This document shows positions 45,798 through 54,530 of a DNA stretch of 64,000 bases, piece by piece. A model generated the notes under the pieces. It was not told where the DNA came from. It worked only from the letters and a program-made list of their open reading frames with translations, and searched no databases. The first letter of the stretch is position 1. Each line of letters starts with the position of its first letter. The translations under genes and the position numbers were made by a program. This DNA comes from Escherichia fergusonii ATCC 35469. GTDB taxonomy: Bacteria > Pseudomonadota > Gammaproteobacteria > Enterobacterales > Enterobacteriaceae. Location of the stretch: positions 2,170,001 through 2,234,000 of the forward strand of contig NC_011740.1 in assembly GCF_000026225.1 (NCBI RefSeq). The letters are read 5' to 3'.

Positions 45798-47165
45798 TTA
45801 GTTAATTAACGCGTAGACGTCAGCGATTTTTTCGCGCAACAACGCGGCAAAATCTTCACGTTCGGTTAAATCGCCAAACAGCGCTTTATCACTGGCATAA
45901 ACAGCGACGGGATCGGCAGACTGGAACATTGCATGAACAGCTGGCGCATCGAGGATGCCATCCTGATATTCATAGGGCAGTTTGCCGTGATGCCACTGCT
46001 CCATGAATACGTAAAACAGAGCAGGTAACATGGCTGTGGCATTCGGGCGAACGCCTCGCTGGTAGCACTCTCGCAGTGTGGGGGCAATCATCGCCGGAAT
46101 TTTCGAGAAACCATCCGCAGCGACACGTTGGTTGGTGTCCTGAATATGTGGATTGGTAAAACGCTTGAGTACAACATCACGGTAGGTTGGCAAATCGATA
46201 CCGTTATCGCCCAGACAAGGAATGACATCTTCCGTCACGTAGCGGTCGGCAATCTGATAGATAAAATCGGTCATTGTGCTTTCGTGGATATATTTTTGAC
46301 CGATTAACGTACCTGCCCAGGCGATGCAACTGTGTGAAGAGTTAAGAATGCGAATCTTCGCCTCTTCATAGGGGATTACCGACGCCACCAGCTCAACACC
46401 GACCTTCTCCAGTGCCGGGCGCACATCGCGGAAATTATCCTCCACGACCCACTGGATAAAGGTTTCACCCATTACCGGCGCTTTATCTGCAATACCTGTT
46501 TGTGCCTTGATCCGTGCCGGAAGTTCTGCTGCCGGACGAGGCGTAATGCGGTCAACCATGGTGTTCGGGCAAGTAGTATTTGTACTCAGCCAGTCGATGA
46601 CATCCTGTTTGCCAGTCAGCTGGAGAAACTCGACCAGACCATCATGGAAACGTTCACCATTATGGCGCACGTTATCGCAATTCAGCAGGGTCAGAGGTCC
46701 GGCGTTATTTGCCATACGCGCTTCGAGGATACGGGTAATAACACCGTAAATTGTTTTGCATCCCCCTTTAAGATCTGCCGCTAAATCAGGATTGTTGACT
46801 TCCAGTTTGTGACTGGTGTTCAGGTAGTACCCGCCTTCGGTGACGGTGAAAGCAATCACTTTTGTCTTCGGATCTGCCCCTTCAGCAATCAGCGGTTGTA
46901 AATCTGCCTGCCACGGTATCAGCTTCTGAATTGAGGTGATCTCTTCATATTCGCTTACCCCTTCCGGGCTAACGGTTTCCAGCACATAGCGACCTTTCTG
47001 CGCACTGAGTGCCTGTACGACATGTTCAGCATCGTTACGAATATTTCCCGCAGCAATGCTCCAGCGTTTATCGCCCATCACATGCAAACGGTGTAGATAC
47101 CACGCCTGATGCGCGCGATGAAAAGAACCTAACCCGATGTGCAGCCATGTAAATTGTTCGTTCAT
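45798..47165 (-). CDS. dalD: D-arabitol 4-dehydrogenase DalD
   Basis: 455 aa, long-chain (mannitol dehydrogenase family) NAD-dependent polyol dehydrogenase. The N-terminal motif LHIGLGSFHRAHQ holds the nucleotide-binding loop; ILNSSHSCIAWAG is the conserved active-site region. It oxidises D-arabitol to D-xylulose. I chose ATG 47165 (MNEQFTWLHIG), giving the length of the Klebsiella enzyme; a 15-residue upstream extension is possible but runs into the regulatory region. First gene of the dal operon, divergent from dalR. Confidence 0.92.
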   Translation of the reverse strand: MNEQFTWLHIGLGSFHRAHQAWYLHRLHVMGDKRWSIAAGNIRNDAEHVVQALSAQKGRYVLETVSPEGVSEYEEITSIQKLIPWQADLQPLIAEGADPKTKVIAFTVTEGGYYLNTSHKLEVNNPDLAADLKGGCKTIYGVITRILEARMANNAGPLTLLNCDNVRHNGERFHDGLVEFLQLTGKQDVIDWLSTNTTCPNTMVDRITPRPAAELPARIKAQTGIADKAPVMGETFIQWVVEDNFRDVRPALEKVGVELVASVIPYEEAKIRILNSSHSCIAWAGTLIGQKYIHESTMTDFIYQIADRYVTEDVIPCLGDNGIDLPTYRDVVLKRFTNPHIQDTNQRVAADGFSKIPAMIAPTLRECYQRGVRPNATAMLPALFYVFMEQWHHGKLPYEYQDGILDAPAVHAMFQSADPVAVYASDKALFGDLTEREDFAALLREKIADVYALIN

Positions 47166-47242
47166 TGTTTCGTTCTCCATTGACGTTATGGCTGAACTGT
47201 AATCGAACATTTGAGTTAATTAAGAGCGTTAGATCACAAAAG

Positions 47243-47272
47243 AACAATTGACCGTAAAAATTACAAATGACC
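47243..47272. promoter_or_regulatory. Candidate DalR operator repeats
   Basis: Two similar segments, AACAATTGACC (47243-47253) and TACAAATGACC (47262-47272), repeat with a 19-base spacing in the dalD-dalR intergenic region. SorC-type repressors often bind spaced half-sites, so this is a candidate operator controlling dalD-dalK-dalT. A TTAGATCACA at 47229-47238 could be half a CRP site. All assignments are inferred from position and repetition. Confidence 0.4.
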
Positions 47273-47377
47273 AAATCAAAGCAATAAACTTGCCTCGCGG
47301 TAAAGCTATCGCCAAAATGACGCTAATCTGTTGCGGGATTTTCACGATTCCGCACGCCACTTTTGAGGTAGGGAAAC

Positions 47378-48319
47378 GTGAACAAAGAAGATGACATCAG
47401 GCTCGATCAAAAAGTACGGGCGGCATGGATGTACTACATTGCCGGGCTTAATCAGAGCGAAATCGCCAGCCAGTTAGGCACTTCGCGGCCAGTGGTTCAA
47501 CGCCTGATAGCGGCAGCAAAAGACGAAGGGATTGTGTCAATTGGATTGCACCATCCGGTTGCCAACTGTCTCGATTATGCCCAACTGTTAAAGGAAAAGT
47601 ACCAATTAACCGACTGCAATATTGTGCCGGTGTACAGTATTGAAAGTACGCTCGATAGCGTGACATTTGGCTGTTATCAACTGATGGCGCGTTACTTACA
47701 GGGTGACAAACCGACCATCGTTGGTATTGGTTCTGGCTTAACGTTGAAGAAAACCATTAAACGTATTGATTTTGATAGTCAGAATACCCGCTGTGTGGCG
47801 TTGATTAGCGCCATGAATGAACACGGGCAATGCAACTATTACGACGACGTACCGCTGCTTTTGGCGAGAAAAATTCAGGGGAAATATTACCAGTGGCCTG
47901 CACCACGCTATGCTCAGTCGCGCGAAGAGTACCAAATGTGGTCAACCAACCGATTGTTCCGCAATGTCTCAACCGTGGCACGTGACTCTGATGTTATTTT
48001 CGTGGGTATCGGTGCTTTAGGTCGTCAAAGCCCTATCTTCAAAGATGGTTTTATTGATGAGCAGCAACTGGAGGAGTTAACAGCACGCGGAGGCGTTGGT
48101 GAAATCCTCGGACGCTTTATTGATGCTGAAGGCAATGTTGTGGAAAGCCAGATCAACCAGATGATCACCAGCCATGATATCCGCGAAAGCAACTGCCCAC
48201 GTATCGCTGCTGCCTGTGGTGAGGATAAACGTCCGGCGATCCTCGCGGCATTAAAAGGTGGGTGGATCAACGGTCTGGTTACCGATGAACACACCGCACG
48301 CTGGTTGCTGACACGTTAA
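47378..48319 (+). CDS. dalR: SorC-family regulator DalR
   Basis: 313 aa. The N-terminal helix-turn-helix is LNQSEIASQLGTSRPVVQRL (about 28-47), followed by a large sugar-binding SorC domain. It is the repressor of the D-arabitol operon, with D-arabitol or a related compound as inducer. Starts with GTG 47378 after GAGGTAGGG. It is divergent from dalD and ends two bases from the convergent end of rbtR, joining the two half-pathways back to back. Confidence 0.9.
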   Translation: MNKEDDIRLDQKVRAAWMYYIAGLNQSEIASQLGTSRPVVQRLIAAAKDEGIVSIGLHHPVANCLDYAQLLKEKYQLTDCNIVPVYSIESTLDSVTFGCYQLMARYLQGDKPTIVGIGSGLTLKKTIKRIDFDSQNTRCVALISAMNEHGQCNYYDDVPLLLARKIQGKYYQWPAPRYAQSREEYQMWSTNRLFRNVSTVARDSDVIFVGIGALGRQSPIFKDGFIDEQQLEELTARGGVGEILGRFIDAEGNVVESQINQMITSHDIRESNCPRIAAACGEDKRPAILAALKGGWINGLVTDEHTARWLLTR

Positions 48320-48321
48320 TC

Positions 48322-49353
48322 TCAGCTGACAACATTCAGGCTGGGAATGAGTTGTGGCGGTATCTCAATGCGACGCAGGGTGGTATCGCCAGAATCCACA
48401 ATTTCAAACACTTTTTCGAGCATGGCGGGTACATCCTGACGAACCATATCGATATCGTGCCCGAGCAGAGAAACAAAAGGATCCCAGTCAAAACATCCCA
48501 TTGGCGGTTGATTGGCTCCCGTCTGCCCGGTTTGTGCCAGCCAGCGCACCACCCCTTCAAGAGAGATTGTCGAGTTGACGAATAACCCGTGAAGCGACAC
48601 TGAAGAGCTTTGGAAAACCTCTTTCAGTAATCCCTCTACACGAGCAGAAGAGTAGCCGGTAACCAGTTTATATTCATCCGGTACGGTTATCCCCAAAGCC
48701 TGATGGGCATCGACAAAACCACGTAAACGCTCAGCGGTATTGTTATCGCTGATACGTCCGCCGACAAAAATTAAAGGCGCCAACTTGCCATAGCGTTTCT
48801 GGCTGTTGGCTAAAATTCTTTCCGTCAATAATTTCGCCCCCATGTAGTTATCAGAAATGATCGACGGCGCCAGTGTTCCCGGCAGATCCAGATTCAGTGT
48901 CGGTACGCCCGCTTGCTGACACATTTTGGCTATTTTATCCGGTTGAGTCGCTCCGGTAGCAATGACCCAATCCACCTGCCAGGAGAGCATGGCGCGAGCA
49001 GCCTCAATTTCCAGTTCGGGTTGTCGCCGCGTACAGGTGATGATTGGCAGTAATCCTCTGGCTCGCGCCATCTCTTCAAATTTTTCGGCAATCGATCCAA
49101 AGTATCGGTTGTCGTATTTCGGCACAATCATGCCAATAACGTTGGATTTTTTACTGCGCAGTAAACTTGCCTGCCGATTAACGGCATAGCCTTGCTCTTC
49201 TGCAATACGGGTGACCTTCTCAGCCAGCTTTGCGCTGATGCGTCGCTTTTTCCAGTTGCCATTCAAAATAGCGCTTACCGCACTGGCAGAAACGCCGGTT
49301 AATTCTGCCAGGTCGTAAATGGTCGTTTTCTTCGTTTTCTCAACGCGTGTCAC
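48322..49353 (-). CDS. rbtR: LacI-family ribitol repressor RbtR
   Basis: 343 aa. N-terminal LacI helix-turn-helix TIYDLAELTGVSASAVSAIL (about 11-30) and hinge, then a periplasmic-binding-like effector domain with VIGMIVPKYDNRYFG. It represses the divergent rbtD-rbtK-rbtT genes; in the ribitol system the inducer is D-ribulose. Start is GTG at 49353, eight bases after GAGGCAAA. An ATG-started alternative is not available nearby. Confidence 0.9.
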   Translation of the reverse strand: MTRVEKTKKTTIYDLAELTGVSASAVSAILNGNWKKRRISAKLAEKVTRIAEEQGYAVNRQASLLRSKKSNVIGMIVPKYDNRYFGSIAEKFEEMARARGLLPIITCTRRQPELEIEAARAMLSWQVDWVIATGATQPDKIAKMCQQAGVPTLNLDLPGTLAPSIISDNYMGAKLLTERILANSQKRYGKLAPLIFVGGRISDNNTAERLRGFVDAHQALGITVPDEYKLVTGYSSARVEGLLKEVFQSSSVSLHGLFVNSTISLEGVVRWLAQTGQTGANQPPMGCFDWDPFVSLLGHDIDMVRQDVPAMLEKVFEIVDSGDTTLRRIEIPPQLIPSLNVVS

Positions 49354-49380
49354 AAATTTGCCTCTTCATTTTGAATGTCT

Positions 49381-49429
49381 CTTGCTGAGAATTTAAGCAA
49401 GTGCTAGATCTGCTTCATCGATTGAGCAG
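49381..49429. promoter_or_regulatory. Candidate RbtR operators
   Basis: Two palindromes in the rbtR-rbtD gap. CTGCTTCATCGATTGAGCAG (49410-49429) has arms CTGCT/AGCAG around a central ATCGAT, as LacI-type operators often have a central CG. CTTGCT-N9-AGCAAG (49381-49401) has perfect 6-bp arms. A TATAAA at 49484-49489 may be the rbtD -10. Inferred from symmetry and position only. Confidence 0.5.
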
Positions 49430-49511
49430 TTTGCTTCACACGCCAGCTAAATTCCCGTTCAGTGCGTGCCAGCAAACAGAGACTATAAATTCGCCCTGGT
49501 AAAAGGATTAT

Positions 49512-50264
49512 ATGATGAATCACTCTGTGCCCTCTATGAATACTCCCCTTAATGGCAAAGTTGCGGCTATCACTGGCGCTGCGTCAGGTATTGGCCTGCA
49601 GTGTGCAAAAACGCTGCTTGATGCAGGAGCAAAGGTAGTATTGATTGACCGGGAAGGCGACAAACTGCAAAAGATTGTCGCTGAGTTAGGTGAAAACGCG
49701 TACGCGCTGCAACTCGATCTCTTCAATAATCAGCAAGTCGATAACATGTTGGCGGGCATTATCGAACTGGCGGGTGGGCTGGATATTTTTCATGCCAATG
49801 CAGGGGCTTACATTGGCGGCCCGGTGGCTGAAGGTGATCCAGACGTCTGGGATCGCGTATTAAATCTGAATATAAATGCGGCGTTTCGCTGTGTCCGTGC
49901 TGTCCTGCCACATATGATTGCGCAGAAATCGGGCGATATTATTTTTACCAGTTCCATCGCGGGCGTCGTTCCGGTTATCTGGGAACCGATCTACACCGCG
50001 TCCAAATTTGCCGTTCAGGCGTTCGTACACACTACCCGCCGCCAGGTTTCTCAATATGGCGTACGTGTGGGTGCGGTACTGCCAGGGCCGGTAGTCACTG
50101 CCCTGCTCGATGACTGGCCAAAAGCCAAAATGGAAGAAGCCCTGGCAAATGGTAGCCTGATGCAACCGATTGAAGTGGCGGAATCAGTACTATTTATGGT
50201 GACACGCTCGAAAAATGTCACCGTGCGAGATTTAGTGATCCTGCCTGGCAGTGTCGATCTGTAA
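49512..50264 (+). CDS. rbtD: Ribitol 2-dehydrogenase RbtD
   Basis: 250 aa short-chain dehydrogenase. The NAD motif TGAASGIG is at about 21-28, and the catalytic YTASK with the preceding serine in FTSSIAGVV. It oxidises ribitol to D-ribulose. Very like the Klebsiella enzyme, a classic subject in experimental evolution because of its side activity on xylitol. ATGATG allows a start one codon later. The stop lies ten bases before rbtK. Confidence 0.92.
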   Translation: MMNHSVPSMNTPLNGKVAAITGAASGIGLQCAKTLLDAGAKVVLIDREGDKLQKIVAELGENAYALQLDLFNNQQVDNMLAGIIELAGGLDIFHANAGAYIGGPVAEGDPDVWDRVLNLNINAAFRCVRAVLPHMIAQKSGDIIFTSSIAGVVPVIWEPIYTASKFAVQAFVHTTRRQVSQYGVRVGAVLPGPVVTALLDDWPKAKMEEALANGSLMQPIEVAESVLFMVTRSKNVTVRDLVILPGSVDL

Positions 50265-50274
50265 GGGCGCAATC

Positions 50275-51879
50275 ATGACAATAACCAAAACCGTTATTGG
50301 TGTTGATGTGGGATCAGGCAGTGTCCGCGCCGGGATTTTTGATCTCAACGGATCTCTGCTATCCCATGCCACAGAAAAAATCACGACTACACGGCGCAGC
50401 GGAAGCCGCGTGGAACAATCCAGCCAGGAGATCTGGCAGGCGGTCTGTTCATGTATTCGTAATGCGCTCACTCTGGCAGACGTTTGTGCACAAAGTGTGG
50501 CAGGCATCGGTTTTGATGCCACCTGTTCTCTGGTGGTTCTGGATAAAAACGGTGATCCATTGCCTGTCAGCCCGGAAAGCGATGCAAAGCAAAATATCAT
50601 TGTGTGGATGGATCACCGCGCCACCGAACAAGCAGAGCGAATCAATGCCACTCACCATCCGGTGCTGAACTACGTCGGTGGTAAAATTTCGCCTGAAATG
50701 GAAACACCGAAAATTCTCTGGCTGAAAGAAAATATGCCTGAGATCTACGAACGTGCCGGACAATTTTTCGATCTGGCCGATTTTCTCACCTGGCGGGCTA
50801 CCGGTGATTTAGCGCGTTCAGTATGCACTGTTACCTGTAAATGGACTTGGCTGGCGCATGAAAATCGCTGGGATCCAGATTACTTCCGCACCATTGGCCT
50901 TGCAGAGTTAGCGGATGAAGATTTTATTCGCATTGGTCATCATATTGTTTCTCCTGGAACACCTTGTGGAAATGGTCTAACAGCACAAGCCGCGGCAGAG
51001 ATGGGATTACTCCCCGGCACACCTGTCGCTGTGGGGTTAATTGATGCTCACGCTGGTGGCATCGGTACGGTTGGCGTAGAAGGTGGAGCGCTGAACAATC
51101 TCGCGTATGTTTTCGGCACTTCTTCATGCACCATGGCATCTACCACTTCTCCCTCGTTTGTACCGGGTGTCTGGGGGCCATATTACAGTGCGATGGTTCC
51201 AGGGCTGTGGTTAGTTGAAGGCGGGCAAAGTGCTGCGGGAGCGGCTATTGACCAGCTACTGGATTTCCATCCGGCAGTTGAAGAAGCTCGCGAAATGGCA
51301 CAACGTGTGAATCAGCCTCTCCCCGTCTGGCTTGCTGATCGAATCCTCGAAAAAACGGCGCAACCATCAGATGCTGTCACCCTGGCAAAAGGGCTACACG
51401 TGGTGCCGGAATTTCTCGGAAATCGCGCCCCCTTCGCAGATCCTCATGCCAGAGCGATAATTTGTGGCCTGGGTATGGAGCGAGATCTGGATAATTTACT
51501 CGCCTTGTATATCGCTGGATTATGCGGAATTGGTTATGGTCTGCGCCAAATTCTCGACGCTCAAACAGCGCAGGGGGTAGTGAGTAAAAATATCGTTATT
51601 AGCGGCGGTGCCGGGCAGCATCCACTGGTACGACAAATTTTGGCAGATACCTGCGGCCTTCCGGTTATTACCACGCAATGCTGCGAACCGGTTTTATTAG
51701 GCTCGGCCATTCTTGGTGCTGTCGCCGGAAATATTGCACCTTCTGTTGGCGAAGCAATGCAACAATTCACCCATGTGGATAAATATTATTACCCGCAAGA
51801 ACGCTATCAATCTCTTCATTATCGTCGATATGAGGCCTATAAGCAGTTGCAGCATACTGCAAAATTACTCAGAGATTAA
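50275..51879 (+). CDS. rbtK: D-ribulokinase RbtK
   Basis: 534 aa FGGY kinase of the ribulokinase group. N-terminal GVDVGSGSVRAGIFD; later motifs are GLIDAHAGGIGTVG and VISGGAGQHPLV near the C-terminus. It turns D-ribulose into D-ribulose 5-phosphate. I chose ATG 50275 (MTITKTVIGVD), preceded by AAGGGCG; a frame from 50251 overlaps rbtD and adds eight unconserved residues. Distinct from L-ribulokinase AraB. Confidence 0.92.
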   Translation: MTITKTVIGVDVGSGSVRAGIFDLNGSLLSHATEKITTTRRSGSRVEQSSQEIWQAVCSCIRNALTLADVCAQSVAGIGFDATCSLVVLDKNGDPLPVSPESDAKQNIIVWMDHRATEQAERINATHHPVLNYVGGKISPEMETPKILWLKENMPEIYERAGQFFDLADFLTWRATGDLARSVCTVTCKWTWLAHENRWDPDYFRTIGLAELADEDFIRIGHHIVSPGTPCGNGLTAQAAAEMGLLPGTPVAVGLIDAHAGGIGTVGVEGGALNNLAYVFGTSSCTMASTTSPSFVPGVWGPYYSAMVPGLWLVEGGQSAAGAAIDQLLDFHPAVEEAREMAQRVNQPLPVWLADRILEKTAQPSDAVTLAKGLHVVPEFLGNRAPFADPHARAIICGLGMERDLDNLLALYIAGLCGIGYGLRQILDAQTAQGVVSKNIVISGGAGQHPLVRQILADTCGLPVITTQCCEPVLLGSAILGAVAGNIAPSVGEAMQQFTHVDKYYYPQERYQSLHYRRYEAYKQLQHTAKLLRD

Positions 51880-51980
51880 TTAACCAGCCGCCTGACGCTG
51901 TTTTCAGGCAATCAATAATAACGACTCACTCCGGTAATATCCCGGAGTGCATTCATCTGCACCCTAAAAACGAGGTTTAT

Positions 51981-53255
51981 ATGTCCAGAAATAATAAACA
52001 GTGGTTGGGTTTGCCACTGCATCTGATATGGGGATATATCGCCATCGCAGTATTTATGACTGGTGATGGTTTCGAACTCGCATTCTTATCGCACTATATT
52101 AAATCGTTAGGCTTCACACCTGCGGAAGCCTCTTTTGCCTTTACGCTCTACGGCCTGGCGGCTGCCCTTTCCGCCTGGGTTTCTGGGGTAGTAGCGGAAA
52201 TCATCACGCCGCAAAAAACCATGCTGATTGGTTTTGTCCTATGGTGCGTATTCCACGTGCTGTTTCTGGTCTTTGGATTAGGACAGGCAAACTATGGGTT
52301 AATCCTGTTGTTTTACGGGATTCGTGGTTTAGCGTATCCGCTATTTCTCTACTCATTTATCGTCGTTATTATTCATAACGTGCGTAGCGAAAATTCCAGT
52401 TCTGCTCTGGGTTGGTACTGGGCGGTATATTCAGTAGGGATCGGTGTTGCTGGCAGTTATATTCCCAGTTTTACCATTCCGGCTATAGGTGAAATGGGAA
52501 CGTTATGGCTGGCGCTGGCCTTCTGCTTTGCTGGCGGTGTCATTGCTATGATCTCCTTGCGTCATGTTAAAACACCAGATCATATGCATAATTTAACGCC
52601 CCGTGAGAAGTTTGCGGAATTAAGCCGGGCAGTAACGTTACTTTATACCAACCGCAATATTTTTCTCTCCAGTATTGTACGTATTATAAATACCTTATCG
52701 TTATTCGGTTTTGCGGTCATTATGCCAATGATGTTTGTGGATGAACTGGGATTCACCACGTCTGAATGGTTGCAGGTCTGGGCGGCATTTTTCTTTACCA
52801 CTATTTTCTCTAATATTTTTTGGGGGATTGTAGCAGAAAAAATGGGCTGGATGCGTGTTATTCGCTGGTTTGGTTGCCTCGGGATGGCAGCATCAAGTTT
52901 AGCGTTTTACTATATGCCGCAATACTTTGGTCACAACTACTGGATGGCAATGATTCCGGCGATTGCTCTGGGAACTTTTGTTGCTGCATTTGTACCGATG
53001 GCCGCTGTCTTCCCGGCACTGGAACCAAAACACAAAGGTGCTGCAATCTCGGTTTACAACCTCTCTGCGGGTATGTCTAACTTCCTGGCTCCGGCAATTG
53101 CCGTGGTTTTATTACCGTGGTTTAGTACTATCGGTGTGGTCATTGCCTATACAGCATTGTATCTATTGGCGTTTAACCTTTGCGCATTCATTCGCGTTGA
53201 GCAGCCAGGATTCAGTTCTGCACCGGTTACTGAGAAAGCACTGAATATCACCTGA
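51981..53255 (+). CDS. rbtT: Ribitol MFS transporter RbtT
   Basis: 424 aa, 12-helix MFS permease, paralogue of dalT at the other end of the island in opposite orientation. Long blocks are identical in both, for example AYGLILLFYGIRGLAYPLFLY-like and IINTLSLFGFAVIMPMMFVD stretches. It imports ribitol. Ribosome site GAGG seven bases before ATG 51981. The 101-base gap after rbtK has two hairpins (GCCTGA...TCAGGC and CACTCCGG...CCGGAGTG) that could lower its expression relative to rbtD-rbtK. Confidence 0.9.
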   Translation: MSRNNKQWLGLPLHLIWGYIAIAVFMTGDGFELAFLSHYIKSLGFTPAEASFAFTLYGLAAALSAWVSGVVAEIITPQKTMLIGFVLWCVFHVLFLVFGLGQANYGLILLFYGIRGLAYPLFLYSFIVVIIHNVRSENSSSALGWYWAVYSVGIGVAGSYIPSFTIPAIGEMGTLWLALAFCFAGGVIAMISLRHVKTPDHMHNLTPREKFAELSRAVTLLYTNRNIFLSSIVRIINTLSLFGFAVIMPMMFVDELGFTTSEWLQVWAAFFFTTIFSNIFWGIVAEKMGWMRVIRWFGCLGMAASSLAFYYMPQYFGHNYWMAMIPAIALGTFVAAFVPMAAVFPALEPKHKGAAISVYNLSAGMSNFLAPAIAVVLLPWFSTIGVVIAYTALYLLAFNLCAFIRVEQPGFSSAPVTEKALNIT

Positions 53256-53276
53256 CAAACGTAGCGCATCAATCAC

Positions 53277-53304
53277 TCATCCTCTCCCGCATGGGAGAGG
53301 ATGA
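53277..53304. terminator. Bidirectional terminator between rbtT and fbaB
   Basis: TCATCCTCTCCC-GCAT-GGGAGAGGATGA is a perfect 12-bp stem with a 4-base loop. It separates the convergent rbtT and fbaB and marks the right end of the pentitol island. T-richness on either side is modest (TGATTTC on the plus side). Confidence 0.75.
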
Positions 53305-53311
53305 TTTCACA

Positions 53312-54364
53312 TCAGGCGATAGTGACTTTATTATCGAGATAAACATCCTGCACAGCGTTAATCAATTTCACGCCATCAGCCATTGATTTCTTAAATGCTT
53401 TCCGCCCCAGAATCAGCCCCATACCGCCTGCGCGTTTATTAATTACCGCAGTACGCACCGCATCACTAAGGTCAGTTTCTCCGCCTGCCGCCCCACCTGA
53501 GTTGATAAGCCCGGCACGCCCCATATAGCAGTTAACTAACTGATAACGCACCAGGTCAATCGGGTTTTCACTGGTCAGTTTGCTGTAGACGCGATCGTCG
53601 GTATAACCGTAATTAATCGCTTTATAGCCGCCGTTATTTTCCGCCATTTTTTGTTTGACGATATCTGCACCTATGGTTGCCGCCAGATGGTTCGCCTGAC
53701 CTGTCAGGTCGGCGGAAACATGGTAATCAACGCCATCTTTCTTAAAGGCGGAGTTACGCAAATAGGCCCACAGCACGGTCACCATGCCCAGCTCATGCGC
53801 GCGTTCAAAGGCCGCAGAAATTTCTTCAATCTGTCGACGTGACTCTTCCGAGCCAAAATAGATGGTCGCGCCAACCGCCACCGCGCCCATGTTGAACGCC
53901 TGCTCCACGCTGGCATACAGCGTTTGATCGTAAGTGTTCGGGTAACTTAGCGTCTCGTTGTGATTAAGTTTGACAAGGAATGGAATGCGATGCGCGTAAC
54001 GCCGCGATACCGATGCCAGCACGCCGTAAGTTGACGCCACACAGTTACAGCCCGCTTCGATCGCCAGTTCAACAATGTTTTTCGGGTCAAAGTAGAGCGG
54101 GTTAGCGGCAAATGAAGCTCCGGCAGAGTGCTCAACGCCCTGGTCAACGGGCAGTATCGAAAGATACCCGGTCCCGGCCAGACGCCCAGTGTTATATAGC
54201 GTCTGCATATTACGTAGTACTGCGGGGGGGCGATTATTATCGATCATTACACGGTCTACGTAGTCGTGTCCGGGAAGGTAAAGTTGGTCAGAAGGAATAG
54301 TCATACAACGATGCTGTAAAAGAGTGTCGGCATCTTTGCCAAGCAACTGCGCAATATCAGTCAT
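53312..54364 (-). CDS. fbaB: Fructose-bisphosphate aldolase class I FbaB
   Basis: 350 aa DhnA-type class I aldolase, the K-12 length. It cleaves fructose 1,6-bisphosphate through a Schiff base; the lysine lies in GADIVKQKMAE, near residue 236. Used mainly in gluconeogenesis and induced when growing on gluconeogenic carbon. In K-12 it adjoins gatYZ on one side; here that side holds rbtT. Starts MTDIAQLLGKD, with the leader at 54365-54530 containing a GCCCGCCTGGTGCGGGC hairpin. Confidence 0.96.
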   Translation of the reverse strand: MTDIAQLLGKDADTLLQHRCMTIPSDQLYLPGHDYVDRVMIDNNRPPAVLRNMQTLYNTGRLAGTGYLSILPVDQGVEHSAGASFAANPLYFDPKNIVELAIEAGCNCVASTYGVLASVSRRYAHRIPFLVKLNHNETLSYPNTYDQTLYASVEQAFNMGAVAVGATIYFGSEESRRQIEEISAAFERAHELGMVTVLWAYLRNSAFKKDGVDYHVSADLTGQANHLAATIGADIVKQKMAENNGGYKAINYGYTDDRVYSKLTSENPIDLVRYQLVNCYMGRAGLINSGGAAGGETDLSDAVRTAVINKRAGGMGLILGRKAFKKSMADGVKLINAVQDVYLDNKVTIA

Positions 54365-54530
54365 TACTATACTCCCGTAGGCTCCGAGCGGTTGTCGGAA
54401 TGTGGATTGTCCTGGGCCCGCCTGGTGCGGGCACTGTTAATCCTGGTTGCTACGGCAGATTTTTTCCATCTTTTGCCTGTTTTTTCAGCGATTTCTGTTG
54501 GCACGATTCACCTGAAAACGTGCCACTGGA

